From assembly GCA_934512135.1 (NCBI GenBank), contig CAKSWT010000005.1, positions 99,900 through 163,899 of the forward strand: a stretch of 64,000 nt of DNA. The letters run 5' to 3'. The stretch is from an uncultured Oscillospiraceae bacterium (GTDB lineage: Bacteria > Bacillota > Clostridia > Oscillospirales > Oscillospiraceae). Shown here in pieces: positions 51,286 through 59,480 of the stretch. Within the stretch, counting starts at the first letter, position 1. Each line of letters opens with the position of its first letter. The notes under the pieces are model-generated. The model was given only the letters and a program-made list of their open reading frames with translations, had not been told where the DNA came from and made no database searches. Both the position numbers and the translations under genes were made by a program.

Positions 51286-52833
51286 ATGCTCATAAGAATT
51301 ATATTGACGATTGTGGGATTTCTGGTGGGCGCCGCCGTGATTTTCCCCGTGGCGGTGAACTACCGAAAGCGTACCGCTGAGAAGGAAATCGGAAGCGCAG
51401 AGGAAGAGGCCAAGCGCATCATCAACGAATCCATCAAAAGCGCGGAAAACAAAAAGCGCGAAATGCTGGTGGAGGCCAAGGAAGAGATCCACAAGAGCCG
51501 TACCGAGTATGAACGGGAGGTCCGAGAGCATCGCAGCGAGCTCCAGAAGCAGGAGCGCCGGCTGCAGCAGAAGGAGGAAACTCTGGACCGCAAGACCGAT
51601 CAGTACGAGCGCAAGGATGAGGAGCTGACCCGGAAGCTGGCCAATGTGGCCACCACCCAGGAGGAGGTTTCCGAGATCAAGCGTGCCCAGCTGGAAATGC
51701 TGGAGAAAATCTCCGGTATGAGCACAGACGAGGCCAAGGAATATCTGCTGAAAAATGTGGAGTCCGAGGTCCGTCATGAGACGGCCATGAAAATCAAGGA
51801 GACCCAGACCCAGCTCCGGGAAGAGGCCGACGAAAAGGCGCGGGAGATCATTGCCACCGCCATTCAGCGCTGTGCTGCCGACCACGCGGCGGAGACCACC
51901 ATCTCCGTGGTGCAGCTGCCCAACGATGAGATGAAGGGCCGCATCATTGGCCGAGAGGGCCGGAATATTCGGGCGCTGGAGACCAAAACCGGTGTGGATC
52001 TCATCATTGACGACACGCCGGAGGCCATCACCCTGTCGAGCTTTGACCCGGTCCGACGGGAAATCGCGCGGATCGCCCTGGAAAAGCTCATTGCCGACGG
52101 ACGCATTCAGCCTACGCATATTGACAACATGGTGGAGAAGGCCCGCCGGGAGGTGGAGCAGACCATCAAGCAGGAGGGCGAACGTGCGACCTTTGAAACG
52201 GGCGTCCATGGACTGCACCCGGAGCTGATTAAGCTGTTGGGCCGGCAGAAATACCGCACCAGCTATGGACAGAATGTGCTCAACCACTCCATCGAGGTGG
52301 CACACCTCAGCGGCCTGATGGCGGCGGAGCTGGGAGAGGATGTCACCCTGGCGAAGCGGGCCGGACTGCTTCATGATCTGGGAAAATCCGTGGACCATGA
52401 GATGGAAGGCAGCCATGTTGCCCTGGGTGTGGAGCTTGCCAAAAAGTACAAGGAAAGTCCCCAGGTGGTTCACGCCATTGAGGCCCACCACGGCGACGTG
52501 GAGCCCCAGACGGTCATTGCCTGTATTGTTCAGGCGGCTGACGCCATCTCCGCGGCCCGGCCCGGCGCCCGGAGAGAAAACGTCGAAAACTATGTCAAGC
52601 GTCTTGAAAAGCTGGAGGAGCTCACGTCCTCCTTCCCCGGCGTGGAGAAGTCCTATGCCATCCAGGCCGGCCGCGAGGTCCGTATTATGGTGAAGCCCGA
52701 GGAGGTATCCGAGGACAACATGATTATCCTGGCCCGCGACATTGCAAAGAAAATTGAAAATGAGCTTGAATATCCCGGTCAGATCAAGGTCAACCTGATT
52801 CGTGAGACCAAGGCCGTTGAATATGCAAAATAA
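51286..52833 (+). CDS. rny: Ribonuclease Y
   Basis: 515 residues. A single N-terminal membrane helix (IRIILTIVGFLVGAAVIF) is followed by a long charged coiled coil (~30-190), a KH domain with GRIIGREGRNIRALE, and an HD domain with AGLLHDLGK (~363) and EAHHGD. RNase Y is the membrane-bound endonuclease starting mRNA decay in Firmicutes. No alternative in-frame start exists closer to the ribosome site. ymdB follows after a terminator with its own promoter. Confidence 0.97.
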   Translation: MLIRIILTIVGFLVGAAVIFPVAVNYRKRTAEKEIGSAEEEAKRIINESIKSAENKKREMLVEAKEEIHKSRTEYEREVREHRSELQKQERRLQQKEETLDRKTDQYERKDEELTRKLANVATTQEEVSEIKRAQLEMLEKISGMSTDEAKEYLLKNVESEVRHETAMKIKETQTQLREEADEKAREIIATAIQRCAADHAAETTISVVQLPNDEMKGRIIGREGRNIRALETKTGVDLIIDDTPEAITLSSFDPVRREIARIALEKLIADGRIQPTHIDNMVEKARREVEQTIKQEGERATFETGVHGLHPELIKLLGRQKYRTSYGQNVLNHSIEVAHLSGLMAAELGEDVTLAKRAGLLHDLGKSVDHEMEGSHVALGVELAKKYKESPQVVHAIEAHHGDVEPQTVIACIVQAADAISAARPGARRENVENYVKRLEKLEELTSSFPGVEKSYAIQAGREVRIMVKPEEVSEDNMIILARDIAKKIENELEYPGQIKVNLIRETKAVEYAK

Positions 52834-52843
52834 GTGTCATTTT

Positions 52844-52872
52844 ACCCGGCGCCCTGTGGGCGCCGGGTTTTC
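52844..52872 (+). terminator. terminator of rny
   Basis: An 11-bp stem ACCCGGCGCCC with a 3-nt loop, then TTTT. Confidence 0.9.
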
Positions 52873-52886
52873 TGCCTGCCGGAATA

Positions 52887-52915
52887 TTGTAATTCCCGGG
52901 GAATTCCGGTATAAT
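52887..52915 (+). promoter_or_regulatory. promoter of ymdB-rmuC
   Basis: TTGTAA (52887-52892), 17-bp spacer, perfect TATAAT (52910-52915). Confidence 0.7.
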
Positions 52916-52948
52916 GTTAGGGAAACACCAAGGAGAAGGAGATCAGCT

Positions 52949-53722
52949 ATGCAGGAAAATATTCTGGCAGTGGGAGATGTGGTGGGAGCCCAGGGACTTC
53001 GCTATCTGCGGAAAAAGCTCCCGGAGCTGCGCCGGACCTGGAATGCGGCGTTTACTGTGGTCAACGGAGAAAACGCCTCCAATGTAGGTCTGACGCCTCA
53101 GCAGGCCGAGGAGATGTTCCAGGCGGGAGCCGATGTGGTGACGCTGGGCAACCACGCCTTCCGGCAGCGGAGCATTCACGACTATTTGGATGACACCCCC
53201 TATATCCTTCGGCCTGCAAATTATGCGCCCCAGACCCCGGGACGGGGGTATGGGGTCTTTGACTCCAGAATTGGGCCTGTGGCGGTGGTGAATCTCATTG
53301 GCCGGTGCAATATGGATTACGGCCCGGATAATCCGTTTCTGCTGATAGACCGGATTCTGCCGGAGCTGGAGGAGGCCAAGTATGTGCTGGTGGACTTCCA
53401 CGCGGAGGCCACCTCGGAGAAGCTGGCCATGGGCTATATGTTGGACGGAAGAATTACCGCTCTGTGGGGGACCCACACCCATGTTCCCACGGCGGATGCC
53501 CAGGTGCTGCCCCAGGGGACAGGCTACATTACGGATCTGGGGATGACCGGACCGAAGCATTCCGTAATCGGGATCCAGCCGCAGCTGTCCATTGATAAGT
53601 TTCGGGGCAATGTATACAGTCCCTATCGGGCGGCGGAGGGCCCCTGCGTACTCTCTGGGGCGGTATTTACGGTGGACACGGAGACGGGACGCTGCACCGC
53701 AGTGGGGCAGTTTACGGTGTAA
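52949..53722 (+). CDS. ymdB: YmdB-type metallophosphodiesterase (TIGR00282)
   Basis: 257 residues. The metal-binding motifs appear in order: ILAVGDVVG, VVNGENASN, LGNHAF, VDFHAEATSEK and GTHTHVPTAD. B. subtilis YmdB is a 2',3'-cyclic-nucleotide phosphodiesterase affecting biofilm formation, and it lies beside rny there as here. AAGGAGAAGGAG precedes the ATG at 52949. rmuC follows after 12 nt. Confidence 0.93.
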   Translation: MQENILAVGDVVGAQGLRYLRKKLPELRRTWNAAFTVVNGENASNVGLTPQQAEEMFQAGADVVTLGNHAFRQRSIHDYLDDTPYILRPANYAPQTPGRGYGVFDSRIGPVAVVNLIGRCNMDYGPDNPFLLIDRILPELEEAKYVLVDFHAEATSEKLAMGYMLDGRITALWGTHTHVPTADAQVLPQGTGYITDLGMTGPKHSVIGIQPQLSIDKFRGNVYSPYRAAEGPCVLSGAVFTVDTETGRCTAVGQFTV

Positions 53723-53734
53723 GGAGGGATGACT

Positions 53735-55138
53735 ATGGAAGTCGCAATACTGGTACTGCTGATTGTTGCGGTGGGACTGTTGGCTTTGGTGCTGTGGAAG
53801 CTCAGCCGCAGAGATGACGGAAAAATTCAGGCTGAGCTGACCCAACTGGGACAGCAGACGGCCTCGGACACCCGCCAGGCAGTGGTGGAGTCCATGAGTA
53901 CCATGGGCCAGGGACTGACGGCCAATGTGAACGCCCTGGGCGACAGCATCGGCACCCATGTCCGGGCCCTGGGAGAGACGGTAAACGCCAATCTGTCTGC
54001 CATGAAAACCACCATGGCAGACAGCCAGAAAATGGCCTCCCAGGTTCAGGGAGAGAAGCTCGACAGCATCGACCGACATGTGATGGCCCGGCAGGAGGCG
54101 ATGAATCAGACGGTGGAGAAGCAGATGAAGGCCATGGAGGAGCGGCTTACCCATCTGGATCAGATGAATGAGCAGAAGCTGGAGGCGCTCCGCCAGAGTA
54201 TGCAGGCGTCCATGCTGGAAATGCGCCAGGAGAATGCCAAAAAGCTGGACGAGATTCGGGGTACCGTGGATGAGAAGCTCCAGGACACCCTGCAAAAAAA
54301 GATCACAGACTCCTTCCGAACGGTGTCCCAGCAGCTGGAGCAGGTTTATAAGGGCCTGGGAGAGATGCAGCATCTGGCCTCGGATGTGGGAGGACTCAAG
54401 CAGGTTCTTTCCGGGGTTAAGACCCGGGGAATTCTGGGGGAGATCCAGCTGGGGGCCATTTTGGAGGAAATCCTCTCCCCGGAGCAGTATGATACCAATG
54501 TGGCCACGGTGCCTGAGAGCCGGGAGCGAGTGGAGTTTGCAGTGAAGCTCCCCGGCAGCGACGGCGGCCATGTCTACCTCCCCATAGACTCCAAATTCCC
54601 TGGGGATACCTACATGCATTTGCAGGACGCCCAGGCCTCCGGAGATGCCGGGGCCCTGGCGGAGGCACGAAAAGCGCTGACTGCGGTACTGAAGAAAAGT
54701 GCCAAGGACATTCGGGAGAAGTATGTGGAGCCGCCCTATACCACAAACTTCGGCATTTTGTTCCTGCCCTTTGAGGGGCTGTACGCCGAGGTGGTGAATC
54801 AGGGACTGATTGAGGTGCTTCAGCGGGAATACCAAATCAATGTGGCGGGACCCAGCACCATGGCGGCACTTCTCAATTCTCTGCAAATGGGCTTCCGCAC
54901 TCTGGCAATCCAGAAGCGCAGCAATGAGGTCTGGCAGGTGTTGGGGGCGGTGAAGACGGAATTCGGGAAATTCGAGGACGTCATGACAAGAATGCAGGGG
55001 CACCTGAAGCAGACCAGCAGCGACCTGGAAACCCTGATGGGAACACGAACCCGTGCCATCCACCGGAAGCTCCGGTCCGTCCAGGAGCTAGATGAGCAGA
55101 GTACCCAGAAGCTACTAAACGACGGCAGCACGGAATAA
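53735..55138 (+). CDS. rmuC: RmuC-family DNA recombination protein
   Basis: 467 residues. An N-terminal membrane helix (VAILVLLIVAVGLLALVLW) is followed by a long coiled coil (~25-190) and the C-terminal nuclease-like core with RGILGEIQLGAILEEIL, LPIDSKFPGDTY (Asp and Lys of a PD-(D/E)xK fold) and GPSTMAALLNSLQMGFRTL. RmuC limits inversions in E. coli; the nuclease activity is inferred. The ATG at 53735 is 7 nt from AAGGAGG; an ATG at 53729 is too close to it. Confidence 0.92.
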   Translation: MEVAILVLLIVAVGLLALVLWKLSRRDDGKIQAELTQLGQQTASDTRQAVVESMSTMGQGLTANVNALGDSIGTHVRALGETVNANLSAMKTTMADSQKMASQVQGEKLDSIDRHVMARQEAMNQTVEKQMKAMEERLTHLDQMNEQKLEALRQSMQASMLEMRQENAKKLDEIRGTVDEKLQDTLQKKITDSFRTVSQQLEQVYKGLGEMQHLASDVGGLKQVLSGVKTRGILGEIQLGAILEEILSPEQYDTNVATVPESRERVEFAVKLPGSDGGHVYLPIDSKFPGDTYMHLQDAQASGDAGALAEARKALTAVLKKSAKDIREKYVEPPYTTNFGILFLPFEGLYAEVVNQGLIEVLQREYQINVAGPSTMAALLNSLQMGFRTLAIQKRSNEVWQVLGAVKTEFGKFEDVMTRMQGHLKQTSSDLETLMGTRTRAIHRKLRSVQELDEQSTQKLLNDGSTE

Positions 55139-55171
55139 AAAGCGGCCCTGCGGAGCATCTCCGCAGGGCCG
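55136..55171 (-). terminator. terminator of ribU
   Basis: Minus strand: a 12-bp stem CGGCCCTGCGGA with a 5-nt loop, followed by CTTTTTATT. It also ends near the convergent rmuC stop. Confidence 0.88.
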
Positions 55172-55178
55172 TAATCGG

Positions 55179-55835
55179 TTACTTGTGCAGCAGGGGCGAC
55201 AGGGGCTTATAGATCAGGAAGCAAATCAGCACATCCAAAAGCCCCTTTACAAAGGTGAAGGGCATATTGAATACAATCAGGCACTGGAGCAGGTTCTTCA
55301 TGGCGGGGAGAATGGCCTGGTAGGCGCTGACGATCAGATCCATGCCGCCGAAGAGCTTGGCGTAGATGGGATAGGTGACAAAGTAGTTCAGGGGCACAGA
55401 GGCGACAGCCATAATGACATTGCCCACCAGGGCGCCGATGACGGCGGCCTTCAGGCCCTTGGCCTTGATCTCCTGACGGCTCATGTGCTCGGTGTCCTTG
55501 GGCTTGAGCTTCTGATAGAGCGCGCCGGCGGGAGCGACGAAAAAGACGCCCAGCAGGAAGTTGCACAGCTCTCCGGCGCCCCCGGAGGAGGTGCCCTTGA
55601 TGATGATGTGGAGCAGGTTCTTAATCAGGCATACAACGCTGCCGTAGACAGGGCCCAGGGCAAAGGCGCCCAGAAGCTCCGGCAGATCGGAAATGTCCAT
55701 TTTCACAAAGGACGGAATCAGCGCCGGAATGGGGACCTCGATAAACATCAGGGCAAAGGCCACGGCGGAGAGCATGGCGGTGACCACCAGCTTGTGGGTG
55801 GTGGAAGCGCGGGGCGTGGATACAGTGTTGGTCAT
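55179..55835 (-). CDS. ribU: Riboflavin ECF-transporter substrate-binding subunit RibU
   Basis: 218 residues, six hydrophobic segments. HKLVVTAMLSAVAFALMFIE and FVKMDISDLPELLGAFALGP are the ECF S-component signature, and KNLLHIIIKGTSSGGAGELC is the RibU loop that contacts flavin. It imports riboflavin using the shared EcfA/A'/T module encoded elsewhere. The 5' leader has an FMN riboswitch, which confirms the vitamin. AGGAGGT sits 8 nt before the ATG, directly against the terminator U-run. Confidence 0.95.
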   Translation of the reverse strand: MTNTVSTPRASTTHKLVVTAMLSAVAFALMFIEVPIPALIPSFVKMDISDLPELLGAFALGPVYGSVVCLIKNLLHIIIKGTSSGGAGELCNFLLGVFFVAPAGALYQKLKPKDTEHMSRQEIKAKGLKAAVIGALVGNVIMAVASVPLNYFVTYPIYAKLFGGMDLIVSAYQAILPAMKNLLQCLIVFNMPFTFVKGLLDVLICFLIYKPLSPLLHK

Positions 55836-55850
55836 GAGAAAAACCTCCTA

Positions 55851-55889
55851 AAATAAAGAACACCTGAATGCCGCCGTGCATTCAGGTGT
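55851..55889 (-). terminator. expression-platform terminator between FMN riboswitch and ribU
   Basis: Minus strand: a 12-bp stem ACACCTGAATGC/GCATTCAGGTGT followed by TCTTTATTTT. An upstream ACACCTCCC (55904-55913) could pair either with the terminator's AGGTGT arm or with the GGAGGT ribosome site, offering a switch. The pairing is inferred. Confidence 0.75.
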
Positions 55890-55920
55890 CACAATCATCA
55901 ATAAGGGAGGTGTGAGACAC

Positions 55921-56071
55921 ATCTTCTTTCATCCAGACTTGTGGCCCAAAGGCCAGTTACTGTCGGTACCGGAATCACACCGGTTCAGCACCTGTTGGCG
56001 CACGCGGACTGTGCAAACTGCAATCACCGCCGGTCGGGAATTATGGCAAACGCCACGCACCCTGCCCTGAA
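55921..56071 (-). promoter_or_regulatory. FMN riboswitch (RFN element) controlling ribU
   Basis: Read on the minus strand, the RFN signature segments occur in order: CAGGGCAGGGTG, AATTCCCGACCGGCGGT, AGTCCGCG, GAACCGGTGTGATTCCGGT, CCGACAGT and AGTCTGGATGAAAGAAGAT. FMN binding should shut off the riboflavin importer. A promoter lies about 35 bp upstream and the terminator about 30 nt downstream. Confidence 0.96.
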
Positions 56072-56103
56072 AACATGGTTCATCAGATATTCGATTCGTC
56101 TAC

Positions 56104-56132
56104 AGTATAGCCACGCCAGCAGGAAATGTCAA
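56104..56132 (-). promoter_or_regulatory. promoter of the FMN riboswitch-ribU transcript
   Basis: Minus strand: TTGACA (56127-56132), 17-bp spacer, TATACT (56104-56109). Confidence 0.75.
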
Positions 56133-56191
56133 CCTTTTTCTTTTGGGGTTTTTATGCTATACTGAAAAAGAAATGGAAGGGGGCGGCCTGT

Positions 56192-56680
56192 ATGGAACTG
56201 ACCTGCGCCTTCTCCGGCCACCGCCCGGAGAAGCTCCCCTGGGGAGAAGATGAGCTGGATCCACGGTGTGTGGCGTTGAAGATCCAGATGGAACGACAGC
56301 TTCGGGCCCTGTGCCGGGAGGGCTGCCTTCGGTATCTGTGCGGCATGGCCAGAGGCACGGACATATACTTTTTGGAGATTCTGGGACAGCTTCGGGAGGA
56401 GTTCCCGATTCATGTGAAGGCTGTGATCCCCTGTATAGACCAGACGCGCCTGTGGCCGGAGCATCAGCGGAAACGCTACCTCCGGGGGCTGGATTTCTGC
56501 GACAGCATGGAGGTGCTGGAGGACGGCTATTCCCAGGGCTGTATGCTCCGGCGGAATTACTACATGGTGGACCATGCGGATATTCTGATGACGGTATTCG
56601 ACGGCACCCCTGGGGGTACGGCGGCTACGGTGCGCTATGCCAGAGCCAGGGGCAGACGAATTCTGTCTATCTGGCGATAG
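56192..56680 (+). CDS. SLOG-family DUF1273 (YpsA/YoqJ-like) protein
   Basis: 162 residues. TCAFSGHRPEKLPWG at the N-terminus is the DUF1273 hallmark; CGMARGTDIYFLEI and FDGTPGGTAATVRYA complete a Rossmann-like SLOG fold, which in general binds nucleotide-derived ligands. YpsA has been linked to cell division in B. subtilis, but no function is settled. A TATACT box at 56158-56163 is close upstream but lacks a good -35. The ATG at 56192 follows GGAAGGGGG. The next gene is convergent, one base apart. Confidence 0.82.
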   Translation: MELTCAFSGHRPEKLPWGEDELDPRCVALKIQMERQLRALCREGCLRYLCGMARGTDIYFLEILGQLREEFPIHVKAVIPCIDQTRLWPEHQRKRYLRGLDFCDSMEVLEDGYSQGCMLRRNYYMVDHADILMTVFDGTPGGTAATVRYARARGRRILSIWR

Positions 56681-56681
56681 C

Positions 56682-57149
56682 TCAGGCGGAGAGCAATGGC
56701 CGAAGGAAGCCCTCCGGGCCGCCACGGCTGAGGTCGGCGCCAATGAGCTTGTTTTTATAGAGCAGCAAGGTGGCGTAGACCGGCTCGCTGCCCTCCCCGG
56801 GGTAGTCCGGGACAAGGTAGACATACTGCATGACGCGTTTGCCCTTGTACCGGCTCAGATCAAAGCCCTGGGACTGCTGGATGGCGTTATACTGAGTGTA
56901 GACCTGGGTCCATTCCTTGGGGATGGCCACCTCCTGGGTCCGCGCGGGCTCCTGGGATACTCCGTAGCCGCAGGAGGCGAGAAATTCGACCCGGGACGCC
57001 GGGGTGTCCAGTTTTTTCCCGGCAGCGGTTTCGACTCCGTCTCCGCCTCCACGGTTGGCCAGAACGATGATGAGCAGCAGAACCGCGGCTGCCCCGCAGA
57101 GAATGCCGATGAGCTTTGGCTTGGATAGCTTTGTTGTGACAATGACCAT
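56682..57149 (-). CDS. DUF4830-type membrane-anchored protein
   Basis: 155 residues. A short basic N-terminus and one membrane helix (PKLIGILCGAAAVLLLIIVLA) precede an extracellular domain with RVEFLASCGYGV, EVAIPKEWTQVYTQYN, QGFDLSRYKGKRV and YATLLLYKNKLIGADL. This pattern is typical of DUF4830 proteins in Clostridia, of unknown function. AGGAGGG precedes the ATG. It is divergent from the RsuA-type gene (91-bp gap) and abuts the SLOG gene tail to tail. Confidence 0.75.
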   Translation of the reverse strand: MVIVTTKLSKPKLIGILCGAAAVLLLIIVLANRGGGDGVETAAGKKLDTPASRVEFLASCGYGVSQEPARTQEVAIPKEWTQVYTQYNAIQQSQGFDLSRYKGKRVMQYVYLVPDYPGEGSEPVYATLLLYKNKLIGADLSRGGPEGFLRPLLSA

Positions 57150-57240
57150 AGAGGGTCCCTCCTGTCTGGATGATCGGGTTTATCTGCTGGTCCAGTCTAT
57201 GGGAGAGATGGACAGACTAGAACCGAAAGGAACGGAGTTT

Positions 57241-57924
57241 ATGACACGACTGGATAAGTTTTTGTCCGAGGCCGGAGTGGCCACAAGAAAGGAGCTGCGG
57301 GAGATCATACGCAGCGGGCGGGTGACGGTGGATGGACAGACGGTCAGAAGTCCGGAGAGGAAGATTCGGGAGGAGCAGCAGGTGGCCTTGGATGGGCTGC
57401 CGGTGACGCCAATGGGCCGGGTGGTGCTGATGCTCCACAAGCCCGCAGGGTATGTGACCTCCACCGCAGACCCCAGGGATCCCACGGTGATGGAGCTGCT
57501 GCCGCCGGAGTATCAGCAGCTGTTCCCGGTGGGGCGGCTGGACAAGGAGACAGAGGGACTGCTGCTGTTTACCAATGACGGGGACCTGGGCCACCGGCTC
57601 ACGGCGCCCAAGCATCAGGTGGAGAAGGAGTACTTTGCCCAGGTGGAGGGGATCCTCAAGGAGGAGGACAGAAAGGCCTTTCGAGAGGGGATCGTCCTCC
57701 GGGACGGGACTCGGTGCCTCCCGGCGGATTTGACCCTTTGCCCGGAGGGCTGCCATGTTACGGTCCGAGAGGGAAAATACCATCAGGTCCGCCGAATGCT
57801 GGCCTCCCGGGGGAAGCCTGTGACCTATCTCCGCCGGGAACGGGAGGGAGGCGTGGCCTTGGGAGACCTGGAACGGGGGCACTTTCGATTGCTGACCTCG
57901 GAGGAAATAGACAAATTGCTGTAA
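57241..57924 (+). CDS. RsuA/RluB-family pseudouridine synthase
   Basis: 227 residues. The N-terminal S4 domain (RLDKFLSEAGVATRKELREI) is followed by the synthase domain with LHKPAGYVTSTADPRDP, catalytic GRLDKETEGLLLFTNDG and GKYHQVRRMLASRGKPV. It modifies a single rRNA uridine; its length fits RsuA-like members, but the site is not assignable. AAAGGAAC precedes the ATG at 57241. No U-tract terminator follows. Confidence 0.92.
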   Translation: MTRLDKFLSEAGVATRKELREIIRSGRVTVDGQTVRSPERKIREEQQVALDGLPVTPMGRVVLMLHKPAGYVTSTADPRDPTVMELLPPEYQQLFPVGRLDKETEGLLLFTNDGDLGHRLTAPKHQVEKEYFAQVEGILKEEDRKAFREGIVLRDGTRCLPADLTLCPEGCHVTVREGKYHQVRRMLASRGKPVTYLRREREGGVALGDLERGHFRLLTSEEIDKLL

Positions 57925-57967
57925 AACCCCACGGGATTTCGATGCATTTTTCGCCCCATGGTCAGAA

Positions 57968-57997
57968 TCACCAAAGGGATTTGTAAACCTTTGGTGA
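57968..57997 (+). promoter_or_regulatory. inverted repeat flanking the -35 of msmK (putative operator)
   Basis: Perfect 10-bp arms TCACCAAAGG (57968-57977) and CCTTTGGTGA (57988-57997), 10 bp apart, enclosing the -35 box at 57981-57986. The geometry suits a dimeric repressor; it lacks a T-run, which argues against a terminator. The binding protein is unknown. Confidence 0.5.
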
Positions 57998-58009
57998 ATC
58001 GGATACTAT
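57981..58009 (+). promoter_or_regulatory. promoter of the msmK-like gene
   Basis: TTGTAA (57981-57986), 17-bp spacer, TACTAT (58004-58009). Confidence 0.55.
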
Positions 58010-58073
58010 ACAGACGGTGTTTCGTGTGCTAAAATAACACCATCTTAAACAAGCAAAAAGATGGGGGTATATT

Positions 58074-59201
58074 ATGTCCAGCGTAACTATGAAGCATATT
58101 TATAAGAAATATGCAGGCGGCGTCATTGCTGTCACCGACTTCAACCTCGACATCGAGGACAAGGAGTTTATCATTCTCGTCGGCCCTTCCGGCTGCGGTA
58201 AGTCCACCACCCTGCGTATGATTGCAGGCCTGGAAGAGATCTCCGAGGGTGAGCTGTACATCGACGGCAAGCTCTGCAACGATGTTCCGCCCAAGGAGAG
58301 AGATATTGCCATGGTGTTCCAGAACTATGCGCTGTATCCTCACATGACCGTGTATGAGAACATGTCCTTCGGTCTGAAGCTCCGCAAGACGCCCAAGGAT
58401 GAGATCAAGCGCCGCGTGGAAGAGGCTGCTCAGATCCTGGAGATCGAGCATCTCCTTGACCGTAAGCCCGCCGCTCTGTCCGGTGGTCAGCGTCAGCGTG
58501 TTGCCCTGGGCCGTGCCATCGTCCGGAATCCTAAGGTCTTCCTCCTTGACGAGCCTCTGTCCAACCTGGACGCAAAGCTCCGTACCCAGATGCGGTCCGA
58601 GCTGACCAAGCTCCACAAGAAGCTGGATACTACCTTCATTTATGTTACCCACGACCAGACCGAGGCGATGACCATGGGCTCTCGTATTGTCGTCATGAAG
58701 GACGGCATTATGCAGCAGGTCTCCACGCCTCAGGATCTGTACCAGAACCCCGTGAACCTGTTCGTGGCAACCTTCATCGGTTCTCCCTCCATGAACAAGC
58801 TGGAGGGCTCCAAGCTCACCTCCAAGGACGGACACACCTACGTCACCTTCGGCAACGAGGCGGAGAACGCCACCGTTCAGCTGCCCGATTCCATCGGCCT
58901 GAAGCCTGAGGTCATGGCCTACATTGGCAAGGAAGTTGTCATGGGCATTCGTCCCGAGCACATCCACGACGAGGAGATCTTCCTGAAGAACTATCCTCAG
59001 TACAAGTTCACCGCTACCGTGGACAATGTGGAGCCTCTGGGCGCACAGACCAACCTGTTCCTGCTGCTGGGCAATCAGCAGTTCACCGCCGTGGTGGATC
59101 CCACCTCTGAGGCGAAGATGGGCGACAAGGTTGAGGTCACCTTCGAGGCAGATCGTGTGCATCTGTTTGATCCCGATACGGAGAAGTGCATCGACCTCTA
59201 A
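58074..59201 (+). CDS. MsmK/UgpC-type sugar ABC transporter ATPase (orphan)
   Basis: 375 residues. Walker A GPSGCGKSTT, Q-loop QNYALYPHMT, signature LSGGQRQRVALGRA, Walker B VFLLDEPLSNLDAKLR and the H-loop YVTHDQTEAM are intact. The C-terminal MalK-type regulatory/TOBE domain follows (VVMGIRPEHIHDEE). MsmK/MsmX proteins energise several carbohydrate importers from one locus; the absence of permease genes here fits this. Codon use suggests strong expression. The leader carries a putative operator and a terminator follows the gene, so it is a single-gene unit. Confidence 0.9.
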   Translation: MSSVTMKHIYKKYAGGVIAVTDFNLDIEDKEFIILVGPSGCGKSTTLRMIAGLEEISEGELYIDGKLCNDVPPKERDIAMVFQNYALYPHMTVYENMSFGLKLRKTPKDEIKRRVEEAAQILEIEHLLDRKPAALSGGQRQRVALGRAIVRNPKVFLLDEPLSNLDAKLRTQMRSELTKLHKKLDTTFIYVTHDQTEAMTMGSRIVVMKDGIMQQVSTPQDLYQNPVNLFVATFIGSPSMNKLEGSKLTSKDGHTYVTFGNEAENATVQLPDSIGLKPEVMAYIGKEVVMGIRPEHIHDEEIFLKNYPQYKFTATVDNVEPLGAQTNLFLLLGNQQFTAVVDPTSEAKMGDKVEVTFEADRVHLFDPDTEKCIDL

Positions 59202-59215
59202 TTTAGAGAAATCAG

Positions 59216-59246
59216 ACGGAGTCGGCTTAGGCCGGCTCCGTTTTTC
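59216..59246 (+). terminator. terminator of the msmK-like gene
   Basis: An 11-bp stem ACGGAGTCGGC/GCCGGCTCCGT with a 4-nt loop, then TTTT. Confidence 0.9.
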
Positions 59247-59339
59247 GTCTTTTTGCAGAAAAACACGGGAAAAATGCGATAACATCCCGAAACCAAACGG
59301 TTTTTTCAGGAATTTCATGTGCAAATCGACAAACAGGGC

Positions 59340-59368
59340 TTGCAAATTTCACAAAAAAAGTTTATAGT
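59340..59368 (+). promoter_or_regulatory. promoter of the CdaR-like regulator gene
   Basis: TTGCAA (59340-59345), 17-bp spacer, TATAGT (59363-59368). A leader of about 105 nt follows, ending at a GAAGGAGG site. Confidence 0.6.
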
Positions 59369-59480
59369 AAATGCGATTCCTGTTGTGGATATGTATGTTT
59401 AAGAGGGCCTTTTTTGAGAAAGGCCGGACGAATGAATATGGGAGGCTTCCTTTGACGGCCCCCTGAAGGAGGAAACCGCT

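Noticed and set aside
57968..57997. Inverted repeat as terminator of the RsuA-type gene
   Set aside because: The 3' arm is followed by ATCGGATAC with no T-run, and the repeat encloses the -35 box, so an operator is the better explanation.
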